A stretch of DNA of 64,000 bases from Turnera subulata (lineage: Eukaryota; Streptophyta; Magnoliopsida; Malpighiales; Passifloraceae): positions 1 through 64,000 of the forward strand of contig JAKUCV010001844.1 of the NCBI GenBank assembly GCA_028386065.3. The letters are read 5' to 3'. Shown piece after piece: positions 1 through 11,294 of this stretch (its first letter is position 1; each line of letters begins with the position of its first letter). The notes under the pieces were generated by a model, which was not told where the DNA came from, did not search any database, and was given only the letters and a program-made list of their open reading frames with translations. A program made the position numbers and the translations under genes.

Positions 1-600
1 TTAGTACTGATTGTTGTATGTTTGCATGCATGACTTGTTACTCTGCTTTCCCTTCGGACCTGATCTGCACACTCTCATAATTAGATATATATTGCTCACT
101 GAGTAGGCGACTCACATAATCGCCAACGTTGTTTTTCAGACTTTAGATAGCGTGCAGTCACTTTCTTCTTTTCCCGGAGTACGGACGTGGACATCCCAGT
201 AGGTAGCCGTGCTTGTTCTCCCGGTTGGATCCATAGTGTCGGCATGCATACTATTTTGTTTCTCATATTTTTACTCCATTTATTTCTTCCGCTGCTTTGG
301 ATTTATATTGAGATGTCACTTTTGATTTTGGGATTGTTTTATCGGCGGATTGCCGGGATTTACTATTGATGACATTCGGCAGGATGCCGGGTTTGATTTG
401 AGGCTTGCTAAGCCGGTTGACTATGTTGTTATGACATCTCTTTTTATTGAGGATTTTGGATAATGTTTTTGATATTAATTTTCGTGTCCCGGGTTTCAAG
501 GGCATTTTGGTAATTTCCTTGAGTTTTGATATTTTATTGTTAAATTGGGACACAGGTGTTTCATTTACTGTGTACGGTAAATATGGGTCGGGGCGTTTCA
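1..600 (+). mobile_element. LTR of Ty3/gypsy (Tekay-like) element, 3' part
   Basis: The segment ends in the terminal motif cgggtcggggcgtttca at 600, which is also the end of the LTRs at 1,578 and 23,314 and, reversed, of those at 8,458 and 15,979. Upstream it has the same landmarks as the other LTR ends, including ggatccatagt and tttactgtgtacggtaaat. The start lies left of the window, so only the downstream part is seen. No gag or pol sequence adjoins it. It is probably a solo LTR or the edge of an element, inserted into the older LTR that continues at 601. Confidence 0.7.
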
Positions 601-1578
601 TTTGATGATGTTAGAGTTATGGTTATAAGTAAGTCTATTACTGTTGTTGATTGTGAGAAATGTGTAAGCTGAGTACCGAGGGTACTATTATGGGAATAGT
701 TTGGTGTAAGTTTATATTATCCAGACGAGCGGAGAGGCTGCGAGCCTACTCGGGATAATGTGTAGAGGATTGGTTAATAGTATTGTGGTATCAAGACTAA
801 AATGGTAATCTTCATAAACTGGATACACTTAGACATCTAGTAAGTCACAGTTAAATGTTGGAACAGCCAGATGGTAGTCTTATTTTATGGTGCTGGGGGA
901 GAGTGTGCTTGGGGTCTGCTCCCTGTCTGTACCAATTATTATTTTAGGCGCTGGGGGAGAGTGTGCTTGGGGTCTGCTCCCTGTCTGTGCCAGTTATACG
1001 TGGAGGTACCATGGCGGGGTCCACGGGCTAGCTAGCTTGACTACCAGGCGACGGCCATCATTTAACTTGTGATAGGGGCCCTGATAATAAAATTGGAATA
1101 GCGTGTCTAGAATCACAAGTGTGTCATTTAAGGTTCGTGTGAACCTTAGTTATTGTTGGTGATGTGACTTGGAAATTTACGATTGCTTGTATATGTATAT
1201 TTGCTTATGGGTTTACCCGGTGGGCACTTCGGACTCACCCCTCACCTGCGGGCTTTCATCCCGTAGGTTGAGTTATTTTTGGTACAGGTTCGATGCATAC
1301 CAGACAGGCTGCGGCGTATTCTCTTGGACAGGGCTCGGATCCATAGTTTGCATCAGTGTCGCATACAGTGTCTTGTGAGTTATTAAGTCTTCCGCTGTGC
1401 ATTACTTTTGATATTGTTGGGCCGTTGGGCCAGATATGTTGTTATCGTTGTTATTATTTTTGGGCTGTTGAGCCCGAGTTTCGGTTGTATACACTGTATG
1501 ATGGGCTCGTTTTGGTTGGGTCGTCACAGTTCCGGCACGTGTTTACTGTGTACGGTAAATACGGGTCGGGGCGTTTCA
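601..1578 (+). mobile_element. Second Tekay-like LTR, 3' part
   Basis: It ends with the same terminal motif (gggtcggggcgtttca) at 1,578 and carries the shared block with ctcacccctcacctg, cccgtaggttgag and ggatccatagt near 1,240-1,345. A 48-bp stretch beginning ctgggggagagtgtgcttgg (near 892 and 951) is tandemly duplicated inside it. The LTR at 1-600 appears to have inserted into it. Short open frames here are chance. Confidence 0.65.
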
Positions 1579-1801
1579 ACATTTACCGCTGTCAATCGGA
1601 ATTTCTACCACTTGGAATTAACTTCAAGAATTTTCTATGATTAATCAACGAAAGGAAATCAATTTCAAGAGCCAGCCCGAGTTCCCGATAAATTCTTTGT
1701 GGCTTATCGAGCCTTGCTTTTCGATACCGAGACTTGTTCGACGTCCCTAGTATTTATTTTATATAAATCTTTCCATATTGTTTCCCTTTATGAAAGTTTT
1801 G

Positions 1802-1837
<36 letters not shown>

Positions 1838-3490
1838 ATTACTATTGCTATTATTATCATTATTATTATTTTGTGAAGACATTATTTACCTATATTATAA
1901 TAATTTACTAATTAAAATTAAAAATTAAATCTACCCTTCTACCATTAAATGTGTCTTTGAAGTTAAATTTGAAATTTATTGATATTTTTTAGTTTATAAA
2001 AAGTTTTCTTAAATTATATTTTGTTTAGAAGTAAAAAAATTATGTTTGTGTATAAAACACAAAATCCATAGTCGTTTTATCCAATACGACGTAGTTTTGG
2101 CCAAGCCCAACATAAAACACAAGTAATGTTGCGTTTTGACCAAGGAAGGATATGAGTTGACTGAACTTTTAGATGTCTGAAACGACGTCGTTTTGTGAGT
2201 TGGCAAGTGCAAAATTCACCCGATTTGTCCCCACCTTTTCCTCTTCTTTTTCTCTATTTTTTTTTTAATTTTCTTCCTTCCTCCTCTTTTTCCCCCCACC
2301 GGTCCTTTCCCTTCCCCTTTATTTTCTTTCTTTTCTTTCTCCTTGTCTTCTTCTTTTTCTCCCTTCGTCTTATTCCCTATCTGCTCTCTCTCTCAATCAT
2401 CTTTTTCAAAATTTCCTCATCTGCCCATCTCCTCCTCTCCTCTGTCCTCTCCCCTCCACCATCGATGAATCCCTGTCAATCTCTCTAAGCTGCCGTCGTT
2501 CGTTCTTCTCTCTTCCCCTCAATCTCGCATGCGCCGGATTTGAGGAGCGAAGGATGGGCCGATGGTGTGACAAACCCCGGCGAAGGGAGCAAGCACCAGT
2601 CCCGATCGAACCAAGCCTTAACCAGATGGCATCGGAAATAGGGTCGAACAGACCCCCCACACCACCATACCGATTGCGGGATTCGTGTGGATTGATGGTG
2701 GATCTTTGTATGGGCAGTAGTCAGAGGTGTGATGTTGGCAGTGGGTACAGGTCTTGGTTATGGTTTTTTCCAGTGAGCTTGTTGGTTGGTGTTTCAGCAG
2801 AGAGCAGTTGATGTGATGATGATGGTGGGTTGTTGTTGCAGATTATGGCCGGAGTTGGGTAGGTTGGCCTCGACGGTTAGGTGTTGCATGGACAGCGATT
2901 TAGTGGAGGAGTTGTTCTGTGTCACGAGATGACATACTGCTTGTGCAGTACCTGGACGAAATCCGGCAAGAACCCGAGCGTATTCCTTCGAGGCTCGGAA
3001 ATAATCTGGCCGAGGCAGAATCCAACGAATGGAGATATTGGGTAAGTCCTTAGGCCGATTAGCTTCCGTGGACTCGGGCTTGGACAGATTACACAACGGA
3101 CTCGAAAACACGGGTTAAGCTTGTAATGATCCATGCTCTCAGGACGATATTAACGGAATCGTTAATGGCTAAAACCGGAAAGAATTAATTATATGAGATA
3201 GTATTTTTAATTCAATCTATTTATTTAATTAATAATTATTAGTGGTTTTAGCCAAATAATAATATGGTTATATTTTTATTAATGGTTTGGATTAATTAAT
3301 CTTGCTTTTGATTTATATTAATCAAGGGATAATCTTAGTTAATCATTCGTATGGACCAAAACCGAATAAGGGGAAACCATGTACTTTTTTGTGCATTATA
3401 AGTGATTATATATTGTTATGAAATATAGGAATGGTGAGGCAAGATCTGGCTTCCGAGGAATTTTCAGGTGAGAAAGGGGTGCATGATGGT
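1579..3490 (+). mobile_element. Degenerate LTR relic, 5' half
   Basis: This stretch follows the same order as the solo LTR at 18,466-23,314: a tattatt-rich segment, a pyrimidine-rich leader (2,210-2,480), a GC-richer part, and the block gtgcattataagtgatta ... agcttccgaggagt...tcaggtgag (here 3,390-3,475; there 21,415-21,500). It looks like the outer LTR into which the preceding LTR inserted. Its right end is not clear. No conserved coding frame is present. Confidence 0.5.
1802..1872. repeat. ATT trinucleotide microsatellite
   Basis: Imperfect (ATT)n run with a few interruptions, inside the LTR relic. A similar but shorter ATT-rich stretch occurs at the same relative place in the LTR near 18,615-18,670. 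Confidence 0.9.
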
Positions 3491-4240
3491 TGACTTTTTT
3501 TTTATTTTACTTAAGAATCCTTAATTTTCTTCCTTTCTTAATTACGGTGATTTGCGACTATTTATTTTGGGTTAACTTGATCGATTGATATTAATGGGAG
3601 GGGAGAAGTATTTTCCAATATAGTGCACATTTCTTTCTCTTACATTCTTTTTTTAATTAGTATGAAAGTTAATTTATGAGGTAGAATTAAAAATAAAAAA
3701 TACAAACAAGTGAGTTTAATACAAACTCAGGCTACATGTCATTCCAAACTTGTTACATAGACTTATTTTCTAAAAAAATTAAGATTTACCTTTTTCTTGA
3801 GAAAAAAAATTAAGATTTATCTTAATAGTATAGTATTATATATAAACTATTTAAAAAGTTCATAGTATAAGATACATTTAAGAAAATGTATTAATCTTTA
3901 TAAAGAAAAAGTATCATATTAATTGGTAAATTACTGTGAATAAACTCATCCATATGGATAAGGTTCAGGTGATAAAGAAAGAGGCGAAGGTGTAACAGTT
4001 TAAGTAGAAATTTCATAATTTCATATTTTCAAACTTGAGTATAGAAATGCAAAAAGAAAGAAATGATGCACTGGTTTATAATTTAACCTTTTTTAAATAT
4101 CAAATTGTAACTTAACCTTAAGTGGCCCACACAACTAACCCACACAAGCAACCCACACAACCAGGTGTTACAAATGCATTTGTCCACGTCATCAAGGTAA
4201 TATTACCCGAGATTTTGTCCAGGGTATCATAGCAATGCCC
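3491..4240. other. AT-rich intergenic sequence, no gene seen
   Basis: Low-complexity AT-rich DNA with many stops in all frames. No domain, repeat terminus or RNA gene could be recognised. Confidence 0.5.
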
Positions 4241-4528
4241 TTAGAAGAAGCATATGAGACATGGGCGAGACAAGTTTAATTGGAAGTTGTCTTGTCCAGG
4301 ACATTGGTATCACAAATTCCACATGCTTCCAGAGTTTCCAGCCTAAGAGTTCTTAAGAGACAAAACATTTCAATCCTTCAGTTGTTTTCAATGATAAGCT
4401 ACCTGTCTGTGTCCTGCCTTACATAAGAATGCTCATCTCACAATTATACATATATATATATTTTTTTAAGCAAAAGGAGGGTACATTTAGCTAGTGCCTG
4501 CTAGCTCTTCTAACGAAGTAATTTTGGG
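4241..4528 (+). repeat. Near-identical copy of 57,862-58,142
   Basis: From ttagaagaagcatatgag to taacgaagtaattttggg this block matches 57,862-58,142 in the same orientation. In the first 200 or so bases I see only about two substitutions; the copies differ mainly at a short TA/T-rich stretch near 4,446-4,468. No open frame is conserved, so it is probably non-coding flanking DNA of the single-copy genes at the right of the window. Confidence 0.9.
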
Positions 4529-5432
4529 GGGTTTTTGTGTTTTTATGGGTCCCAATGTTTAGTGGTTGGCCAATTTGGTACCCGACATTTTTTTGGCCGG
4601 GCATGTACCCGGAGATTGCATGGGCAGGCCAAAAGTAGACCCCTGGTCAGGCACCTGCTGACGTGGAGGCTGCCGGGGCATTTGCGCGTTGTACTGTAGC
4701 AAAACGACATCGTATTAAGTGAAAAAACGTCAGTGTTTCATGCCACGTCGGACACGCGTGGCTTAGTGGGACCCACATCACTTAGACCCCAAATCCTTCC
4801 CATACCGAACCCGAAACTGCTACGGGCCGCCCAGTTTCACCCGCCCACTTCCAATTTTTAAAACCTAAAATTCAACCCCGCTCTTAGAGTTCCTTTCCTT
4901 TTTTTTTTTCTTTCTTTTGTTCTTTCTTATTTTTTCTGCCTTTCTTTTGTTTTTTTTCTTCTTCCTTTCGTTTTTTTTTCTTCTTCTTTTCATTCTTTCT
5001 TCTTTACTTTCTTTCTTCTTCTCTGTTTACTCTTTTCTTCTTCATCAGACCTTTCTTTTTTCTTTTTTTTTTCTTCCTTTGTTGTTCTTTTCTCTTCGCA
5101 ACCCTCACACCCTCTTCCTTTAAGGCAAGAATTGAGAAATCAGAATTTTGACCAACAGACCGTAAGCCTAAAGAAATCGGCAAATCAGTATTAGAAGAAA
5201 TTGTTTGAGAAAGGAGCAACAGACCAAAAACCATAGCCATCGAACCTCCACCACCAATCCCGGCCACCATCATTACATAAAACATAAATTAAACATTGCA
5301 AAATCAAAACCCGATCAAGATTTGAATCAACGAATTGCAAAATCAAGAATTGTATGGAGGAGGCGAGGGCAGCCTTGGCGAGGAAGAGCTGCGGCTGGAC
5401 GGCAACGAGGAGGGAGAGGAGGGAGAAGTTGA
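4529..5432. other. Unassigned repeat-like sequence with a pyrimidine tract
   Basis: GC-moderate sequence followed by a long CT-rich tract (about 4,895-5,095) and a purine-rich stretch up to 5,432. It continues at 6,803-7,018 beyond the inserted LTR unit. The arrangement resembles the leader of plant LTRs or a gene 5' region, but no terminus or conserved protein was found. Frames across the tract are low-complexity Phe/Ser/Leu or Lys/Glu runs. Confidence 0.35.
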
Positions 5433-6802
5433 TGTTAGAACAAGTGCCTTACGCTAGAGGGGGGTGAATAGCGTTTTATGGACAAAATAAAAAACTTGCA
5501 GGAAATAATTGCAGAATTGAAAGAATGAAGGACACACCGGATTTTATACTGGTTCACACACACAACTTGTGTGGCTAATCCAGTCCTCCGAGAGACTCTC
5601 TCGAAGATTTCACTATCTACGTTAAGCTTTCGGGTGCTTAACAAACCGTTTACAACCTGAGAATTCAAGTCACATGAACCTCAACACTCCTGCTTGAAGA
5701 TACCTTACTTCAAGACTTCTCACACAGAAAGAAAACCCTCTTCCTATGAATCACAACAAGGGAACAAACCTCCCTTCAAGTGTATAACAACACTCACAAC
5801 ACTCAAAATAGAAACTCTCTCAAAGAGTGGATGTTGAGTAACAAGATAAGCACTATAAGGCAACTCTCTCAAATCTCAAGGATATTAGCTCATAAAAACT
5901 TAAATGAATGTGTATCAATGAATGATAAATATATGGAGAGTTGATTGTTAATAAACAGAGGTGTAAATGCTCTATTTATATGTCTAAAAACTTATATATA
6001 TGACCGTTGGGGAATCATTCCAAAACACCTTTAAACAAAACAACATGGAAAGATGCAAAAGGTTTCTGCTTAAAACGGCGCAACATCGATGTTTAGCACT
6101 AGAACATCGATGTTTGGCCAGTAAATATGAATTATTGGGCCAACGGTCACTAAAACATCGATGTTCTAAACTTAAACATCGATGTTTTGGTCCAACAGTC
6201 ACTAAAACATCGATGTTTGAAACTTGAACATCGATGTTTTGGAGCACTGCCAAAACAATTTAAAACAATGAACAGTAGAACATCGATGTTTAAACTTTGA
6301 ACATCGATGTTGGAACAGTAGAACATCGATGTTTGAAAAGTGAACATCGATGTTTGAACAGTGTTTCTGCAAAAACATCTTGAAATGCAATCGGTCAGGA
6401 GAACATCGATGTTTGGGATGCCAACATCGATGTTTTGAGCTACTGCCGCTTTTGATAAACCTTTTAGAAGGCAGGAACATCGACTCGATGTTTAGTGCTC
6501 AAAAACCATTTTTATGATTGATAAAAAGAATGCTATGCATGAGAAAAAATTGATTATGTTTGAGCTAACATCTTAGAAGAATTTGAGTGTTAACCTTTTA
6601 CAATTAGGTTCCTAAATCTTCTTGTGCTTCAATTCTTGTGCTCTTCTTCACTTTACATTTCTTCTCTTTGAGTCATTTCTTTTTGCTTCGGGAGTGATTT
6701 CTTTTTGCCTCTGGTTTGTCGTCATTTTGAATCAATGTCCGGTTTGTCAATATCAAAACCTGTATGAGACAAGGAGACATTAGCAAAACACTATTTCTAA
6801 CA
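5433..6802. mobile_element. TSD-flanked 1.37-kb LTR-like unit (solo LTR or small non-autonomous element)
   Basis: The unit begins tgttagaa and ends ttctaaca, an 8-bp inverted terminus of TG...CA type, and is flanked on both sides by the perfect 5-bp direct repeat gttga (5,428-5,432 and 6,803-6,807). These are the marks of LTR integration. Near the left edge is gaggggggtgaatagcg, a motif I associate with plant LTR repeats. There is no gag, pol, primer-binding site or internal LTR pair, so a solo LTR is the simplest reading. Orientation is undetermined. It contains the palindrome array at 6,082-6,490. Confidence 0.8.
6082..6490. repeat. Array of paired 12-bp palindromes aacatcgatgtt
   Basis: The self-complementary dodecamer aacatcgatgtt occurs 12 times exactly, starting at 6082, 6103, 6154, 6175, 6206, 6227, 6279, 6300, 6322, 6343, 6402 and 6423, plus a variant with a short internal duplication near 6,475. 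The exact copies fall in six pairs, and in every pair the starts are 21 bp apart, while spacing between pairs varies (43-80 bp). Frames on both strands read the repeat as peptides containing His-Arg-Cys or Asn-Ile-Asp-Val, which are translation shadows. Confidence 0.95.
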
Positions 6803-7018
6803 GTTGAAGTCCCGCTCAGACTGGAGGAAGGAGGTCTGGAAAGAGGCGCGGGTGGTGATTGTGGGAGGAGGATGCGCGGTGTGTTGGGTTTGATAAGGAG
6901 AGTAAAGAAGGGGAGAAGAAAATGGTGATTACGGGGAGGAGGAGGCATGGTGTGGGGGAGGGGGGTGGTGGGCGGCGGCGGTTGTTAGAGAAAAGAGAGG
7001 AAAGAGGGAAGAAGAAGA

Positions 7019-8457
7019 TGTAACAGCCCGGGTAAAAATTTGGAATTTTACCGGGACTGTAAAAGTCTTTTTACCGTGATTTACCGAATGAATTAATCTT
7101 GGGTAATTAATTCAAGGTAGATCGGGAGTCGTTTTTTGAAACCGAGGGTTTTCCCGCGCTCGAGATTTTTCCGTGGATTTTACGGACCAAAGTCGGTATT
7201 TTTTGGGTCCCGGAATCTTCAGAAAATCACACCGGAAAATAACTAAGGGGGTATCAGCTATTTTCTGGTCCGGACCGGACTCGCTTCATAATGCAGACAA
7301 GCTGCATTATTGAAGTTCACACGCTGCACAGTATTTTCACCATTATAAAATGGAAGCAGGAGAAGAGAGGAAGAGGAGAAGAAAAAGAAAAAGAGAGAAA
7401 AGAAGAAAAAAAAAGAGGAAGAAAGAAAAAAAGAAAAAGAAAGAAAAATTGGAAGAAAAATAAAGAAAATAGGAAAAAGAAAGAAAAATGAAAAAAAAAG
7501 AAACCGGTGAACAGTGTCACCACCTTCCTCCTTCTGGTTACTGTGCACGACGAGGAGTTCCCCGCCGTTTCGTGCCTCACCGACGCCACCATCGTCGTCG
7601 CCGTGCCATCGCGACCTCGACGCCGCCCTTCCCGCTCCTTTCCGCCGCGAGACGCGCCGTCGAGGGCCGTTGACCCTCGAGCAGACCCGGCAGATCTGCT
7701 TCTCCCGCGTCGCTGCTCAGCCTCCAGTGCCGTCGCGCCCGATTTTCCACCGCCTTTGGAGTCGCCCTCGTCCGCCGCTGCTGTTGGAGTGCTCGCCTTC
7801 TCCTGCCTCGATCCGTGTCGCCGCCGCGGCTGCACAACCCGCCAAGGTGAGCTTTCCACCGCCCTTGGAGTCGCCCTCGTCCGCCGTTGCTGTTGGAGTG
7901 CTAGCCTTCTCCTGCCTCGATCCGTGTCGCCGTCGCGGCTGCACAACCCGCCAAGGTGAGTACGGGTTTGCGACGACCCGTATCTTCTGGTCGGGTCGCA
8001 TAGTTCTGGGTTTGGATTGTGGGCTGATGTGTGGGTTGGGCCGAATGGGTGTTGGGCCAGGTCTAGGAGTGGGCCTGTGTTCGGGCCTGCTGCCTTGGTC
8101 TGGGCCGGCACTATTCATGGCCCAGTCCAATTTATTTTTTTTTTTTAAAAAATATATATATATATATTCTGGTATTTAATTTTGAGAAAAAAATATATGT
8201 TTACTTTGAGAAAATTATGGTCAATTTAATTCTGGTATTTGAGGAAAATATAAATATATATACTTTGATAAATAATTAAGTTATGTTTTGGAAAACTATT
8301 ATTATTTGGAAAAAAATATAAATATCATGAAATTAATTCCTGGAATTTTTTTTTATATATATTATTTTCTCTGGAAATTATGGTTGTGGAAATATATATA
8401 TGTACTTTGATAATTAAAGGTAATTATATTTGTGTTGGTAAATATTATTATATATAT
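7019..8457 (+). mobile_element. Tekay-like LTR, 5' part, interrupted by the element at 8,458
   Basis: It starts tgtaacagcccgggtaa, the same start (reversed) as the LTR ending at 11,259, and shares with it the order: ccgagggttttcccgcgctcg-like block, gggtcc..gaatcttcagaaaa, then ctggtccggac. At 8,458 it meets the terminus of a minus-strand element head-on, so the rest of the LTR is displaced or lost. It contains a purine-rich tract (7,360-7,500), a GC-rich segment (7,500-8,110) and a 109-bp tandem duplication. Frames in the GC-rich part are not a recognisable protein. Confidence 0.75.
7744..7961 (+). repeat. 109-bp tandem duplication, each unit ending in a splice-donor-like site
   Basis: Two adjacent units (about 7,744-7,852 and 7,853-7,961) are nearly identical. 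Both end in aacccgccaaggtgag, and aag/gtgag matches the consensus of a plant 5' splice site. The units lie in the GC-rich part of the LTR downstream of the purine tract. Confidence 0.85.
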
Positions 8458-11259
8458 TGAAGCGCCCCGACCCGTATTTACCATACACAGTAAACACGTG
8501 CCAAAACTATTCTTATTGATAGAACAGACAGTACATCGCAGTCAAAATACTACACGGTAAATCCAGATACAACAAATGTACAAGCAACATCTGTCACCCA
8601 CACTCGGGGACCATTATTCAATCCACACTCAAAGTTCAACAAAGCAGCGCAATCCAGTATATCAACATCATAAGCAATATAGGAAAGTAGCAACACAACA
8701 AAATATATGACACAGCAGCGGAAGACTTATATGCACATGCAGCGGAGGTATGGATCCGGAGTCAGGTGGAGAAGAAAGCAGCAGCCATCGAACATCGTAC
8801 CTGAACTACGAAGCAACTAAACCTACGGGATGAAACCCCGCAGGTGAGGGGTAAGTCCGAAGTGCTCATCGACGAAGGATAAACAGTGATATATAATCAG
8901 CCATAATACTTTCGAAGTAAACACAGACAATCACAACACAAGATACAACTAACTACAACTGAGCCAAGACCAAAAGAATGCTTATTATTATTATTACCAA
9001 TTTTATCTTTCGGGCCCCGTCACTGGACAAGCTAGGGTCGTACCTGGTCATCAACTAATTCCGGGTGCCAGGCCAAAACACAATCCGGGATCAACATCCC
9101 AATCACAACCAATCCGGGATCAACATCCCAATAACAACATCATCCGGGATCAACATCTCAATATCAATCTCATCCGGGATCAACATCCCCAATAACCAAA
9201 CCAAGCCGGCTATGACACCACAGAACTAGTCTCTAACCATCTAGTCGTACCAGTACTTTCCACGTGACAATTAAATTATCATCTCAAATTCAATACAGTT
9301 CATTCCTCTATCCTCGAATAACCATCTTTCCATTATTTCAAATTATTCCACAGATCAACTCATCAACAGACTCATAACGTCAATTAATCACAGCCATCAG
9401 TTCAACATTCTACAACACAATATCCACAAGACTAAACACAATCCATCAACAGCATCAACAGTTTCCACAGCAATCAATTAACAGTCGATAATCAATTCAG
9501 CAGTTCAACCAAACAACAAAAATACACACACAGCATTACGGTCACATATCAAGGGTTATCCATCCTCACCTTAGCCGATTATCAAGTTTGGAAATGCCCC
9601 ACAGACTCCAAGTCCGATTCCTCAGGTATCTGCTCGTTATCAACTCCTATATCAACAAATAATATGCACACATAAGTGATATGCAATGTCATGCTACTAC
9701 TGTATACCGAAAAATAATTACTAACTCGTCTCGGTTACTTCCCCAGGTTATTTCCCTATTATCGTCATAATTCACCATTTATCTCCAGTGTCTAAGATAA
9801 TACTATACTTATACCTATACCTATACCCGGATATTATTCCGGTATTTTATTACCTTGACAATACCCTTTCCAAATTTATTCTTCAAAATAATTATTATCT
9901 CATATATAGCATATTTTCCCGAAAAAATATTATTTTCTACCAATTTTTTTTATTTTCCAAGTTATTCTAGTGTTATACTTATTTCCTAAAATTATTTCCC
10001 TTCCCAGAATTATTTTCCTTCCATAATTATATTTTTTTTCAGATTATATTTTCTTTTTTTCCCTTTTTTTAATTATGGACTGGGCCAAATAGTATTGTCC
10101 AGCCCACTGCATAGAGCCCAGGCAGGCCCACGCAGCGAGCCCAACAGACAGCCCACACAACCAGCCCAGTCACTCCCCAGCCCAATAACCAACACCCAAG
10201 CTCACAGCCCAGGCCCAAGGTCTAAAGCCCAGGCACCCAAGATCCACGACCCGGGTGCCCAAGACCCGCGACCCAGGCGCCTTGCGGGTCATCTTCCTCA
10301 CTTAAGGCAGGCGGCGGCGCGGGTCGTCAATGGTGCAGGCAGACGACGCGGGAGGGAAGGTGGCGTCGCGACGGAGAGGCGTGGCGCGGTGGCGTCGCGC
10401 TGCAGCTGCGGTGGTCATCGTAGCAAGGGAGGAGGGCGGCATCGGATCCAAGCAAAATGGCCGTCGGGTCCTCGGCTGTTTCCGGCGCGTCGTGCGGCGA
10501 GGGCGGGCGGCGATGGGTTCCTCAAGACGGCGACCGAGAGGAGAAGGCGATGGTGTGGGTGGTGGTGTGCACGACGGCGTGGGGGCGTTCCACGTGAACA
10601 GTACCCGGGTGGAGGATGAAGGTGACGAGGTGCAGGTGGTGACGTGGCAGATCGTGGTTGGTGGTGGTGATGATATGGAAGGTGGTGATTGGTTGATGGT
10701 GTGTGGTTTTGTTATTTAATTATTTTTCTGGCATGGGTTTTATGTGTAAGTTGCAGACAGAAGATGGTATCCGGGTGCGTGTTTGTAGGAGGTGTTCGGG
10801 AATTTGCAGAGAATGAGGTAGTTTGTAGGCAGAATGAAAATGAAGAGATGGTGCAGGTGAAGAGAAGAAGACAGAGTTCACGGGTAGATTACTGGTTTTT
10901 CACGGGTGGCACAGTCCACTCACAAGCTTCACAGTGGGTGGTAGCTGCCTCGTGCTGTGCAGCTTGTGAGTCGTGTCCCGTCCGGACCAGAAAATAATTA
11001 ATGTACCCCCTTGACTTTATTTCTGGTCCGATAACTCGGGGTTAATCCTGACTTTTCTGAAGATTCCTGGACCCGAAAAATTCCAACTTGGTCTGGAAAA
11101 TCCGCAGAAAAATCCCGAGCGTGGGACAGGGCTCGGTTTCGGAATCCGATGCACGAATTACCATAAATTAATTACCCATGATTAATTTTAATGGTAAATT
11201 ACGGTAAAATAAATTATTATGGTACAGGTAAAAACGTAAAAATTACCCGGGCTGTTACA
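8458..11259 (-). mobile_element. 3' LTR of minus-strand Ty3/gypsy element
   Basis: On the minus strand the LTR reads TGTAACAGCCCGGG (from 11,259) to CGGGTCGGGGCGCTTCA (ending 8,458), 2,802 bp with TG...CA ends. A second copy starts at 15,979 in the same orientation. Over the first 107 or so bases of the left ends I count six differences between the two, mostly G/A, which suggests an old insertion. The LTR contains the minisatellite at about 9,070-9,190 and a region rich in gcccaggcccaag-like words (10,090-10,260). Confidence 0.85.
9070..9190. repeat. Minisatellite with unit ccgggatcaacatcccaa
   Basis: Four imperfect units of about 27-30 bp with core gggatcaacatccc, which can pair GGGAT with ATCCC into a small hairpin. 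The same array is present at 16,595-16,705 in the partner LTR and, reversed, at 21,995-22,105 in the solo LTR. Confidence 0.9.
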
Positions 11260-11280
11260 GCCTACCCATCTTAAAAGAAT
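11260..11280 (-). other. Polypurine tract of the gypsy element
   Basis: Next to the 3' LTR the minus strand reads GAATTCTTTTAAGATGGGTAGGC just before TGTAACAGCCC. A purine-rich stretch of this kind primes plus-strand DNA synthesis in LTR retrotransposons, and the preceding GACGAAATTCTTTTAAGA word is typical of the Tekay/Del group. Confidence 0.65.
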
Positions 11281-11294
11281 TTCGTCCCCGAAAT

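Noticed and set aside
5984..6480. Open frames on both strands with repeated His-Arg-Cys and Asn-Ile-Asp-Val peptides.
   Set aside because: They are direct translations of the palindromic dodecamer array, which is open in several frames because it has no stop; no start, domain or coding bias.
7317..8111. Long minus-strand frame of 264 codons.
   Set aside because: GC-rich LTR sequence plus the translation of a purine tract (Phe/Ser run); no family match and it overlaps other equally long frames.
9070..9190. Possible CRISPR-like array (repeats with short spacers).
   Set aside because: Units are imperfect tandem repeats within a plant LTR, with no constant repeat/unique spacer pattern.
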